A program made the translations under genes and the position numbers. Source: Anaerolineae bacterium (lineage in GTDB: Bacteria; Chloroflexota; Anaerolineae; Aggregatilineales; Phototrophicaceae). Taken from it: a DNA stretch of 64,000 nt. This document shows, piece by piece, positions 51,702 to 60,682 of the stretch (positions are counted from its first letter, which is position 1; each line of letters starts with the position of its first letter). The DNA lies in the NCBI GenBank assembly GCA_019912965.1, contig JAIOHM010000175.1, positions 62,001 through 126,000 of the forward strand. Reading direction: 5' to 3'. The notes under the pieces were generated by a model. That model was not told where the DNA came from and made no database searches. It was given only the letters and a program-made list of their open reading frames with translations.

Positions 51702-54700
51702 TTAACCCGGGGTCACCGTTATGCTCGGTGATGGTGTGGCGCTAGGCAGTGGGGTGTTGCTCGGTGGCGGTGTAGCGCTGGGCAGTGGGGTCGGGGTCGG
51801 CAGAACCGCTTCCTGAATGAGCAGGGTATAGCCACCGCCCACATCTGGATTAGCGCCGTTATTGACCTGCACCGTATAAACCCCATCCAGCGGTAGCACG
51901 AAGGGTTCGATGCGGGAGTCCGTTTGCCCGCTCAGGATGTCGTCGTTATAGGCCAGCAGCGCGCCATTTGGCGCATAGAGTGTCAGATAAGCATCCAGCA
52001 ATCCCAGTTCTTCCTGCCTCTGGGCGTCATTCTCGGCATTTGCTGGATTATCCGCCATCAGATTGATGACCACGATTTGCCCAACTGTCCCGTTGAATGT
52101 GTACCAGTCGCGCGTGTTGGGGGCGAGGTTGCCCTGAACGGCTGTGCCAAGTGTGAGGCTGGGCAGCGGCGTCAGCGATGGCGTGATTGAAGCCGAAGGT
52201 GTTGCTGAAATATCGGGTGTCTGTTCGCTGCCCGGTGTGGGCGAAGCGACGACCAGCGGTTGAGCCGTTTTATAGGGTGTAATGGTCGGGTAGATACCTT
52301 GTGTGTTGCAGCGTACCGAAAGCAGGTACAACTCGCGCTGTTCACAGGTTAGGGATGCGATATAACGATTGGCGTATGTCCAGAGTGTCAATTCATCCGG
52401 GGTTTGAATCCGCCAGCGCCGAACTGTCGTGTCAACCGAACCAGAGATGAAAACCGACGAATCCAGGCTGGCTTCTACATCCCAGACGCCAGCAGCGTGC
52501 CCGTTATACAGCAGGATTTCTGCGCCGCTGTCCACATTCCACAACCGGATGGTGCCGTCCTGTGAGGCGGAAAGTGCCCGATGGCCGTCCGGGGTAAATC
52601 CCACGCTGGTGATATCCAGGGTATGCCCGGTGAATTCGCGGATTTTCTCACCTGTTTGCAGATTCCACAAAATGATCCGCAAATCCTGCGAGGACGACAA
52701 TCCCCACTTCCCATCCGGGCTGAATATCGCGTCATAAACCGCGCCATCGTGCCCTTCCAGACGGTGAATAATGGCTCCGGTTTCCACATCCCACAAAATC
52801 ACATCTTTATCTGATGACCCGGAAAGTGCCTGTTTTCCATCCGGGCTGATCGAAACGTTATAGACCCGGCTTTCGTGCCCGATGAAACGGCGGATAGGTC
52901 GCCCGGTTTCTACATCCCACAGAATCAGGGTGCCATCCCATGACCCGGAAATCGCCGTTTTACCATCCGGGCTGAAATCCACACCCCATACCACATCATC
53001 ATGTCCATTGAAGGTGCGGATAGCTTGCCCGGTTTCCAAATCCCATAAAATTAGCGTTGTGTCCCGCGAGGTCGAAATCGCCGTTTTGCCATCCGGGCTG
53101 AAAACTACACCACGTATGCCGTCGGCGTGTCCATTCAGGATGTAAATGGGCTGTCCGGTTTCCAGATCCCACAGGATGACCTGACGATCTTGCCCACCGG
53201 AAAGTGCCTGCCTGCCATCTGGACTCATGGCAACTGTATAGACAATGTTAAGGTGTCCGTCCAATCGTTGAATCTGGGCACCATTGATGGTATCCCATAC
53301 CCGTATGGTGCCATCTGAAGAACCCGTCAGGATGCGATTGTCCGGTAAACTAATGACCGCATAGACGGTCGCCAGATGACCAACATAAGTGTGAATGCTC
53401 TGCCCACTGGCAATATCCCATTCAATCACCCGGCTGTCCGAGGCTGCCGAGAATGCGGTCTGTCCATCCGGCGAAAACATCACCCGGCGCACCCGGTCTT
53501 TGTGCCCAAGCATCTGGAAGATTGGTTCCGCAGTTTCTACATTCCACAGCCGTACCGAGAAATCCGACGAGCCAGAAAGCAGTTGTGTTCCGTCCGGGCT
53601 GAAAACCAGACTACGAACACGCCGTGAATGCCCGACAAACGCGCGGAGTTGTTGGGTGGTGGCGAAGTCCCACAGCAGAATGCTGCCATCTTCAAAACCT
53701 GCGGCTAGTAGCGTTTCTCCCGGATTGAGCGCCAGACCGAAGATATTGGTATCCGGTACACCTGCAAAACGTCGTACTTCGGCGCGGGTTTCAATATTCC
53801 ACAGGATGATTTTGCCATCTGTGTAGCCAGCCACCAGATGCTGATTGTCCGCCGTGAATAAGGCGTTAATAACATAATCACCTGTCCAGCGATACACTTC
53901 TTCACCGGTGGTTACATCCAGCAGGATCATCGGCCCATCGCCTGCCAGTGTCACCACAGCCAGCTTACCATCCGGGCTGAAGTTAGCCGTCCACACCCGA
54001 TCATCGATAGTGTCGCCAAAATCCCATGTGTAGACTACTTCCTGAGTCTCCAGATTCCACAGTGCCAGCGAATCATCCAATTGTGGCGAGAGCACCAATG
54101 TTGCATCCGGGCTGACGGCCAGATCAGCGTCTGCATACAGCGCATAACCGTCAAATCGTTGGCGCGTTCCGGCGGCATAGGCGGCTTGTGCCAAGATGCT
54201 GCGTGCCAGCGGTGGGGCAAGATCAAGCTGGTTGGATTCCAGCGCCAGTGCAATTGCCAGATCGGTGTTGTTATCGCGGTAAAGCAACTGTTGGGCATTG
54301 GCGGCCAGCGCAAAGCTCTGCGCCTGTTGTTCGTTGTACACAGCTGTCGTTTTAGCAGCAAGCGCCGCCGCTTCATTTTGTACAGCCGACTCGCGCTGTA
54401 CCAGAGCGAAGATTGCCAGACTTGCCATAATCAGCACGATGCTCACACCCAGCACGAACAGCCGGAAGCGCCGTGTTGCTTCGGCACGGCTGGCAAGAAT
54501 GTATTCGCGCTGCTGATCGGTAGCATGGGGCTGCTTGGTCTGGCTTTCCACCAGCCATGCTTCGGCTTCGCGCAGTTCATTACCCCGCAGCAGCAGACTG
54601 GGATCGCGCCCTTTGTCATCCCATTCCGCCGTCCGTACCACATACCGGGTATGTGCCCGCACGAAACTCAAGTCAGTATCGATGGCCGACAATACCGATT

Positions 54701-55073
54701 GAAAGGCACGTTCATAATCATCTACATCCCGGAACTTCACCCAGTTATGGGCAGAAAGTGAGGGGTGCATTAATTTCTGTTCTTCGGGATCGAGGATTTC
54801 CCGGCGCAGCAGGGGGATAAGGCGCTTGTTGTTTTGCAGTGCGTGTTCAAGTTCCAGAACGCACGGCCCAGATCGCACTGAAGCCGGGGAGATGACAAAC
54901 ACAAAGGCGTCCGCCCCTTCAATCCCGGAGTAGGCTTCTTGTAACCAGTCCGCTGTTAGGGGAATATCTTCCCAATCGACCCAGGCTTCACGGTTGTTTT
55001 GAACGAGATCATCGTATACCCGACGAACAAATTCTGTGTCCTCACGAGCATACGAGATAAAAAGATCAGGCAT
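51702..55073 (-). CDS. TIR-TM-WD40 repeat receptor with PPC-like domain
   Basis: About 1123 aa from ATG 55073 (TTG 55079 also possible). TIR domain at about residues 3-135 (DLFISYAREDTEFVRRVYDDL; CVLELEHAL with the catalytic-type Glu). Single TM at about 205-227 after RRFR, so the TIR is inside. Then a helical linker and more than ten WD40 repeats (VFSPDGKTAIS...LWDVETG units) at about 310-900. A C-terminal PPC-like beta domain lies between two Thr/Pro/Ser stretches. The propeller is predicted to face outside and should sense a ligand; the signal output is unknown. Confidence 0.9.
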   Translation of the reverse strand: MPDLFISYAREDTEFVRRVYDDLVQNNREAWVDWEDIPLTADWLQEAYSGIEGADAFVFVISPASVRSGPCVLELEHALQNNKRLIPLLRREILDPEEQKLMHPSLSAHNWVKFRDVDDYERAFQSVLSAIDTDLSFVRAHTRYVVRTAEWDDKGRDPSLLLRGNELREAEAWLVESQTKQPHATDQQREYILASRAEATRRFRLFVLGVSIVLIMASLAIFALVQRESAVQNEAAALAAKTTAVYNEQQAQSFALAANAQQLLYRDNNTDLAIALALESNQLDLAPPLARSILAQAAYAAGTRQRFDGYALYADADLAVSPDATLVLSPQLDDSLALWNLETQEVVYTWDFGDTIDDRVWTANFSPDGKLAVVTLAGDGPMILLDVTTGEEVYRWTGDYVINALFTADNQHLVAGYTDGKIILWNIETRAEVRRFAGVPDTNIFGLALNPGETLLAAGFEDGSILLWDFATTQQLRAFVGHSRRVRSLVFSPDGTQLLSGSSDFSVRLWNVETAEPIFQMLGHKDRVRRVMFSPDGQTAFSAASDSRVIEWDIASGQSIHTYVGHLATVYAVISLPDNRILTGSSDGTIRVWDTINGAQIQRLDGHLNIVYTVAMSPDGRQALSGGQDRQVILWDLETGQPIYILNGHADGIRGVVFSPDGKTAISTSRDTTLILWDLETGQAIRTFNGHDDVVWGVDFSPDGKTAISGSWDGTLILWDVETGRPIRRFIGHESRVYNVSISPDGKQALSGSSDKDVILWDVETGAIIHRLEGHDGAVYDAIFSPDGKWGLSSSQDLRIILWNLQTGEKIREFTGHTLDITSVGFTPDGHRALSASQDGTIRLWNVDSGAEILLYNGHAAGVWDVEASLDSSVFISGSVDTTVRRWRIQTPDELTLWTYANRYIASLTCEQRELYLLSVRCNTQGIYPTITPYKTAQPLVVASPTPGSEQTPDISATPSASITPSLTPLPSLTLGTAVQGNLAPNTRDWYTFNGTVGQIVVINLMADNPANAENDAQRQEELGLLDAYLTLYAPNGALLAYNDDILSGQTDSRIEPFVLPLDGVYTVQVNNGANPDVGGGYTLLIQEAVLPTPTPLPSATPPPSNTPLPSATPSPSITVTPG

Positions 55074-55189
55074 GTCCAATCCGGTTCGGTAAAATTTTAC
55101 AAACTGTGCTATTTATACACCGAATGATGCATCCCGCGCAAAAAAATTACCGAAGATTAAGTTGTTGATTTCTGGTATATATCTCCCTG

Positions 55190-56410
55190 CTATACAGTCT
55201 TGCTCGCTCGATACTCAGCAATAGTGCGCTCATCCATGCCCAATACTTCACGCAGAATAAGGTCAGTGTGTTCGCCCAGAGCAGGGGGCGGCAGGTAAAT
55301 TCCTGGCGGTGTGGCGGAAAGCCGCATTGGTGCGCCCACCAGTGGCAGCAGATTGCCCGCAGCCATTTCAATCTGATGGACGAGTCCGCGCGCCTGTACC
55401 TGTGGATCGTTCAAACTTTGAGCCACATTGTTGATTGGCCCGCCGGGAATGCCCGCTGCCAGCAGTTTTTCGACCCATTCGTTAGCCGTATGCTGGCGGA
55501 AAGCCGCCTGTAAAATCCCGACCAGTTCGGCACGATATTTCAACCGCTGCGGATTGGTGGCAAAGCGCGGATCGTGTGATAGTTCCGTCTCCCCAATCAG
55601 TTTGCAGAGTTGCGCGAATTGACGGTCATTACCTACCGCCAGCACAAAATCCTGATCGGATGCGCTGAAGGTTTGATACGGCACGATATTGGGGTGTTCA
55701 TTACCCAGTCGGGACGGAATCTGCCCGGAAATCAGATAATTGCTGGCGATGTTCACTAGTGCTGCGATCTGCGAATCCAGTAGAGCGATGTCGATGTATT
55801 GTCCTTCGCCTGTGTGTTCACTGTGGCGCAGTGCCGCCAGAATCGAGGAAGCCGCGAATAATCCGGTGAACACATCTGCAACTGCCACACCGACTTTATG
55901 TGGTTCGCCCGCCGCCGGGCCAGTGATCGACATTAACCCACTCATGGCCTGCACCACATAATCATAGCCGGGGCGGTCACGGTATGGGCCAGTTTGCCCG
56001 AATCCGGTGATGCTGCAATACACCAGTCCGGGGTTGAGCGGCTTCAGATGGTCATAACCTAGTCCGAATTCTGCCATGCCGCCGACCTTAAAGTTCTCAA
56101 TTAGTACCTGGCTTTTAGTGGCTAACTGTTTCGCCAGCTCACGTCCGGCTTCGGTTTTGAGGTTTGATGTCAGGCTGCGTTTGTTTCGGTTGACGCTCAA
56201 ATAGTAAGCACTGAACTGCGAGTCACCATCGCTAAACCAGGGCGGCCCCCATTGACGAGTTTCATCCCCGCCGAACGGATGCTCAACTTTGATAACCTCC
56301 GCGCCCAGATCGCCTAAAAGCATGGTACAGAACGGCCCAGCCAGCACCCGCGTAAAATCCAGCACGCGCACCCCGGCCAATGCCTTTTGATGATTATTTT
56401 TATCTTGCAT
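55190..56410 (-). CDS. CaiB/BaiF family CoA-transferase (class III)
   Basis: 406 aa. The N-terminus GVRVLDFTRVLAGPFCTMLLGDLGAEVIKVEHP, GYDYVVQAMSGLM and the catalytic Asp in DIALLDSQIAALVN are all present. Class III enzymes move CoA between organic acids; the acid cannot be told from sequence. It ends close to the TIR-WD40 start and forms a pair with the MFS gene upstream in the same orientation. Confidence 0.93.
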   Translation of the reverse strand: MQDKNNHQKALAGVRVLDFTRVLAGPFCTMLLGDLGAEVIKVEHPFGGDETRQWGPPWFSDGDSQFSAYYLSVNRNKRSLTSNLKTEAGRELAKQLATKSQVLIENFKVGGMAEFGLGYDHLKPLNPGLVYCSITGFGQTGPYRDRPGYDYVVQAMSGLMSITGPAAGEPHKVGVAVADVFTGLFAASSILAALRHSEHTGEGQYIDIALLDSQIAALVNIASNYLISGQIPSRLGNEHPNIVPYQTFSASDQDFVLAVGNDRQFAQLCKLIGETELSHDPRFATNPQRLKYRAELVGILQAAFRQHTANEWVEKLLAAGIPGGPINNVAQSLNDPQVQARGLVHQIEMAAGNLLPLVGAPMRLSATPPGIYLPPPALGEHTDLILREVLGMDERTIAEYRASKTV

Positions 56411-56427
56411 ATTGCGTCCCGGAATCG

Positions 56428-56455
56428 TAGAGACGTCCCGTATGGAACGCCCCTA
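56428..56455. repeat. Decayed interspersed palindromic element, copy 5
   Basis: TAGAGACGTCCC and GGAACGCCCCTA would be fully complementary except for three A-C mismatches. The spacing is the same as in the intact copies. Confidence 0.45.
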
Positions 56456-56488
56456 TTGAAGTCTAATTGGATGATTGCCTGCTGGTAA

Positions 56489-57784
56489 TTACCACACGCC
56501 GCTGTCTTCTAATGCCAGTTTTGCTGGAACTTGCTCGGTTTTCTCTTTTCGATGCGGGTCTTTTACCACGAAGTACAGCAGTGCAGCCGTCAGCAACCCA
56601 GCGACAATGCATACCAGAAAAGTGGACTGGAATCCGAAGCTGTCCGCCATTGCGCCACCGATGACTGGTGCAAATAGGCCAACCGGAGCGATCAACGTAT
56701 TCGCCAGCCCGATGTACAGCGGCTTTTCGACATCTGTGCCGAATTCCAGTGTAAACGTCATGGCGATGCCCCATACCGTCGCGTTGGAGAAACCCGCCAG
56801 CCCAAATGCCACATAAAACCAGCCGAGTTCGGGGGCAAAAAAGGCCAGAGCCGCGCTGACGGTAATCAACAGCGCACCCATCGCGTACACCACCCGGTGC
56901 CCCCAGCGGTCACCAACCCAGCCCAGCAGCGGACTGGCGACGGTTTGCGACAGCAGCAGGACGCTGGTTAAAACACCCGCTGTCTCGGCACCCATGCCGA
57001 AGTGCCGTACCGCGTAAATTGTGTAGAACGATACCGACATCCATGCGATTTGGGAAAGCACACGCGCCACCAAAAACCAGCGGAAGTTGCCGTCGCGCTT
57101 TAAAATTTCCCCGAATTTGCGCCAGCCGAACTGCTTGGCTTCTTCAGACTGTTCCGCATCATGAGCAGGTTCGCGTGTTTTTGACAGGAAGGCCAGCGAA
57201 ATCATCATGCCAATGCCCGCTAAACCAAAGCACGCTGCGAAGTCCCACGGAGAGGGCAGCTTGTCCAGCAAAATCCCCGCCAGCAGCGCTGCCCCAGCAG
57301 CCATCATATTGGCAACGCCGGATTGAATGCCAAAGAAAGTCGCCCGCCGTTCGCGCGGCATAATCTTGCCGATCATGCTTTGCCACGCGGTCGCTGCTAA
57401 CCCGCCACTCAGGGCATGGATGGTGAGCAGGATAATGGTCAGCGCTGCAATCACACCCGGACTCGCAATTGGAACGAGCAGCGCCACCAGCGCCAGCCCA
57501 AAAAACGGCCAGCGTTCATGCAAAGTCATGAACATCACCATTCGTTTATAGCGCCGTAAACGTGCCACATAATTCGAGGTGAGCATTTGCGGGAGCTGCC
57601 AGCCGATGGTGTGCATCGAAGCCACCAGACCGATCAACAGGGTTGAATCGGTGACGCTGTTCAAAAATAAGGGAATAACGGTGACGAACGACGCGAAGCC
57701 GAGCGCCGAGCCGAAGAAGGCGGCATCAAGTACATTGACTGTAAAATTGTGCCGGACGTTGCGGGCGATTTCAGACTGCCACAT
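56489..57784 (-). CDS. MFS transporter
   Basis: About 431 aa from ATG 57784 (GAGG 6 nt upstream; TTG 57796 is also in frame). Twelve helices in two halves. The loop 2-3 type motif ARLRRYKRMVMF and the loop 8-9 block GWVGDRWGHRVVY are visible. Resembles MFS proteins of unknown substrate from Chloroflexota. Confidence 0.88.
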   Translation of the reverse strand: MWQSEIARNVRHNFTVNVLDAAFFGSALGFASFVTVIPLFLNSVTDSTLLIGLVASMHTIGWQLPQMLTSNYVARLRRYKRMVMFMTLHERWPFFGLALVALLVPIASPGVIAALTIILLTIHALSGGLAATAWQSMIGKIMPRERRATFFGIQSGVANMMAAGAALLAGILLDKLPSPWDFAACFGLAGIGMMISLAFLSKTREPAHDAEQSEEAKQFGWRKFGEILKRDGNFRWFLVARVLSQIAWMSVSFYTIYAVRHFGMGAETAGVLTSVLLLSQTVASPLLGWVGDRWGHRVVYAMGALLITVSAALAFFAPELGWFYVAFGLAGFSNATVWGIAMTFTLEFGTDVEKPLYIGLANTLIAPVGLFAPVIGGAMADSFGFQSTFLVCIVAGLLTAALLYFVVKDPHRKEKTEQVPAKLALEDSGVW

Positions 57785-57945
57785 GGATAACCTCAATGTT
57801 GTAGAACACTCAATTTTATCATGATGCCCATCCTGAACTTGGCCTTAAATGGCCTTAATTATTGCCGGGATTTGTAGCACAGGTTTCTTGACTTTTAGTG
57901 ATGGGAAGTTTAAATTTCATAGTCATCTTCGGCAGTGAGGGCATT

Positions 57946-58587
57946 ATGCGTAAAGTTGTAAAAATATCGGTCGGTACTGCCGTTTTCGCGGTGCTTTTAG
58001 GCACATGTTTCAGCCTCGGTTCGCTGGCGCTTTTCCTGCAAACCTTCTTTGCCCTCACGCGGGAAACCCCGGTGGCCGAAGTCATCATGAGTCCCATTCA
58101 AAACGATGAAAAGGGCGACTACATCGAAATCGTCTATACCCCGTATAACGAACAATCCGCTCTGCTGCACATCGTCAATAATGATGCCAATGGGGCTGTT
58201 CCCATTCTGGAAACCAGCGGCAGCCAGACCTACAAAATTTATGGCGATACCGTAGCCGTTCGCGGCCCAATGATTAAGCTGCATCCGGCGCTGCTCATCC
58301 TGAACTTTGAGAATGTCTATAAATTATCGCTGATCGAAGGCGAGTACCGCCGCCAGCAGAACCGTGCTTCCGGGGAAGGTACAGAAGTGACCATCAACGG
58401 CGGCTTTGATGATTTCTGGTGGGATGTCAACAACGAGGAATCTACTTTCCCCTATAACCTGATCGTAGACCGTGTAACCTTCAGCGGCGACGAAGAACCC
58501 GGTTTCACAGGCACGGGCAAGAAGCGGTATCAGATTGTGGTAACGATGGATTCCATAACATGGAATTTCATCGAAAAAATCGGTTGA
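57946..58587 (+). CDS. Membrane-anchored protein of unknown function
   Basis: 213 aa from ATG 57946 (GAGGG 5 nt upstream). One N-terminal hydrophobic segment (about residues 7-35) then a soluble, probably extracytoplasmic domain rich in beta strands (DYIEIVYTPYNEQSALLHIV, QTYKIYGDTVAVRGPMI, KRYQIVVTMDSITWNF). No family recognised. Its stop codon overlaps the -35 element of the arginine operon promoter. Confidence 0.75.
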   Translation: MRKVVKISVGTAVFAVLLGTCFSLGSLALFLQTFFALTRETPVAEVIMSPIQNDEKGDYIEIVYTPYNEQSALLHIVNNDANGAVPILETSGSQTYKIYGDTVAVRGPMIKLHPALLILNFENVYKLSLIEGEYRRQQNRASGEGTEVTINGGFDDFWWDVNNEESTFPYNLIVDRVTFSGDEEPGFTGTGKKRYQIVVTMDSITWNFIEKIG

Positions 58588-58612
58588 CATTCCGCTGCGG
58601 GCGTTTTACACT
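58584..58612 (+). promoter_or_regulatory. Promoter of the arginine operon
   Basis: TTGACA (58584-58589), 17-bp spacer, TACACT (58607-58612, 4 of 6 matches). Transcription would start about 58619, some 15 nt before the leader peptide codon. The -35 overlaps the previous gene's stop. Confidence 0.75.
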
Positions 58613-58633
58613 CTATTCTGTTCTGTGGTTGGG

Positions 58634-58741
58634 ATGCTGATGAACACACTATTCATTGACCAGCTGAATAACCCGCGCCGTCGTCGCAGCCGTCGCCCCA
58701 TGACCCCGGAGGTCGTGTTGGGATTTTTGCATTCGGTGTAG
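58634..58741 (+). CDS. Arginine-rich leader peptide of the arg operon
   Basis: 35 codons from ATG 58634 (or 33 from ATG 58640, which has GGGA upstream), ending TAG 58739-58741. The peptide is MLMNTLFIDQLNNP, then RRRRSRR (codons at 58676-58696), then PMTPEVVLGFLHSV. Six of seven consecutive codons are CGC or CGT. It is followed by a terminator and then argC. This matches leader peptides of attenuated amino-acid operons, where scarcity of the charged tRNA stalls the ribosome. Confidence 0.82.
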   Translation: MLMNTLFIDQLNNPRRRRSRRPMTPEVVLGFLHSV

Positions 58742-58783
58742 GCGCGACACGCTGCTCATTTGCGAAACCCACCCCCTGACCTC
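58709..58783 (+). promoter_or_regulatory. Candidate antiterminator pairing
   Basis: GAGGTC (58709-58714) is complementary to GACCTC (58778-58783), and GGG (58720-58722) to CCC (58768-58770) with T58719/A58771 next to it. The 3' partner overlaps the 5' arm of the terminator, so both cannot form. The 5' partner starts 12 nt after the last Arg codon of the run and lies inside the leader coding region. Confidence 0.6.
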
Positions 58784-58810
58784 ACAATGATGGTCAGGGG
58801 GTTTTATTTT
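58771..58810 (+). terminator. Attenuator terminator before argC
   Basis: ACCCCCTGACC (58771-58781) pairs perfectly with GGTCAGGGGGT (58792-58802), followed by TTTATTTT. It lies 29 nt after the leader stop codon and 20 nt before argC. Confidence 0.92.
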
Positions 58811-58829
58811 GAGTAGGAGGAGCTGCTAA

Positions 58830-59831
58830 ATGTCCCCAATCAAAGTCGGCGTTTATGGTGCATCCGGTTATGCCGGGCAGGATGCGGTGGAAATCCTGTC
58901 CACGCATCCACAGGTTGAAATCGCCTTCGCCACCTCCAACACCTACGCGGGCGACTCTGTGCCGCATACCAATCTGCACTACATCCGGCATGAAGACGCC
59001 GATTTGAGTGGGGTGGATGCAATATTTCTGGCGCTGCCGCATATGGCCTCCGCACCGATGGCCGCTAAAGGGCGCGCGGCAGGTGCAAAAGTGATCGACC
59101 TCTCCGCTGACTTGCGATTGGATACCCCAGAGGTTTACCAGCAGTGGTACAACCATGCTCATCCCAACCCGGAATTGCTGCCTGTACCTTATGGTCTTCC
59201 GGAATTCAACCGTGACAAAATACACGGCGCGGATTTGGTAGCTGCCCCCGGCTGTTACCCGACGACTACCTTGTTAGGTGTTGCCCCGGTGCTGCGTGCC
59301 GATTGGGTGCAGGAAGGCACACCGATTATTGTCGATGCCAAATCCGGCGTTTCCGGCGCTGGCCGTGAACCCAAACCCAATACCCATTTTGTCGAGGTCT
59401 TCGGCAACTTCTCGCCCTATAACCCCGGACGCGCGCATCGCCACGTCGGCGAAATCGAGCAGGAGATGAAAAAGCTCAATCCCAAAGCTGGCCTGCTGAT
59501 TTTTACCCCTCATTTGCTGCCAGTTGATCGCGGCCTGATGGCAAGTATTTATGTGACACTCAAGCCCGAATACAAAAGTCAGGATGCACAGGATTTGTAC
59601 GATGCCGCTTATATTGGCGAACCGTTGGTCAAGGTGCTGCCCTATAAGCAGCAGGCCACCCTTAAACATGTCGTCCGCACCAACGGTTGTGTCATCAGTT
59701 TAACCCCTGTCACCGACCGTTATCTGCACATCACCAGCGTCACCGACAATCTGCGGAAAGGCGCATCCGGGCAGGCAGTACAGTGCTTTAATCTGATGTT
59801 CGATCTTCCGGAGACGATGGGGCTGTTATGA
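58830..59831 (+). CDS. argC: N-acetyl-gamma-glutamyl-phosphate reductase
   Basis: 333 aa. Reduces N-acetylglutamyl phosphate with NADPH, the third step of arginine synthesis. Nucleotide-binding GVYGASGYAGQDAVEIL at the N-terminus, catalytic Cys142 in AAPGCYPTT, and His in PYNPGRAHRHVGEIEQE. AGGAGG lies upstream of the ATG. First structural gene after the attenuator. It overlaps the EamA gene by 4 nt (ATGA). Confidence 0.96.
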   Translation: MSPIKVGVYGASGYAGQDAVEILSTHPQVEIAFATSNTYAGDSVPHTNLHYIRHEDADLSGVDAIFLALPHMASAPMAAKGRAAGAKVIDLSADLRLDTPEVYQQWYNHAHPNPELLPVPYGLPEFNRDKIHGADLVAAPGCYPTTTLLGVAPVLRADWVQEGTPIIVDAKSGVSGAGREPKPNTHFVEVFGNFSPYNPGRAHRHVGEIEQEMKKLNPKAGLLIFTPHLLPVDRGLMASIYVTLKPEYKSQDAQDLYDAAYIGEPLVKVLPYKQQATLKHVVRTNGCVISLTPVTDRYLHITSVTDNLRKGASGQAVQCFNLMFDLPETMGLL

Positions 59832-60670
59832 TTATTCAACCCGAACTGGCAGCCGTCGCTTTCGGCGTTCTTGCCTCGGCATCATGGGGCATCAGCGATT
59901 TCAGCGGCGGCATGGCGACCAAACGCAGCGCGGTCATTGGTGTGGTAGCGGTGGCGCACGGCTTCGGTTTGCTACTGCTGATTGCTTTAGCCACACTTTC
60001 GGGCGAAGCCTTGCCCCCCACGACTGATTTGCTCTGGGGTGCGCTGGCAGGTTTAGCAGGTGCGGTCGGCTTATCGGCATTTTATCAGGCGTTGGCTTCC
60101 GGGCGCATGGGCATCGCTGCACCGATTACCTCGATTTTGGCGGCAGCTTTGCCCGTACTGGTGGGGATTGCAACGCACGGTTTCCCTAAAACCCTACAGT
60201 TGATCGGCATTGCGATTGGTATGGTCAGCGTATGGCTGATTTCATATTCGTCCGGCAAGGCACAGATGCAAACCCTTCTGCTGGCCGTGATGGCAGGTTT
60301 CGGCTTCGGCGGCTTTCTCGTGCTGATCGATCAGGTGGTTTCCAACGCGGTATTCTGGCCGTTAGTCGCCGCCCGTGCCGCATCCACCACCTTGATGTTC
60401 GGGCTGGTGTTCAGCCGCCGGATTCCGTTACCCCAAGGGCGTGGACTGCTGCCCTTCGTTTTAATGGCGGGCGGCTTGGATGTTGCCGGAAATATTTTCT
60501 TTGTGCTGGCGACTCAGGCCGGACGACTGGATTTAGCCGCAGTGGTGTCCTCGCTCTACCCAGCCATCACCGTTTTGCTGGCGCGCCTGATGCTGAAAGA
60601 ACCTGTTGCCCGTTTGCAGTTCATCGGCATTTTCACCGCCCTTGTTGCCGTTTCGCTCATCGCCCTATGA
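59828..60670 (+). CDS. EamA/DMT-family transporter in the arg operon
   Basis: 280 aa, ten helices in two EamA repeats (FGVLASASWGISDFSGG start; DLAAVVSSLYPAITVLLARLMLKEPV is the typical half-2 signature). Its start overlaps the argC stop, and argB follows after 12 bp, so it is co-transcribed with arginine genes. A role in moving arginine, ornithine or a related amino acid is an inference from this position. Confidence 0.88.
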   Translation: MIIQPELAAVAFGVLASASWGISDFSGGMATKRSAVIGVVAVAHGFGLLLLIALATLSGEALPPTTDLLWGALAGLAGAVGLSAFYQALASGRMGIAAPITSILAAALPVLVGIATHGFPKTLQLIGIAIGMVSVWLISYSSGKAQMQTLLLAVMAGFGFGGFLVLIDQVVSNAVFWPLVAARAASTTLMFGLVFSRRIPLPQGRGLLPFVLMAGGLDVAGNIFFVLATQAGRLDLAAVVSSLYPAITVLLARLMLKEPVARLQFIGIFTALVAVSLIAL

Positions 60671-60682
60671 GGACTTTAGCCA

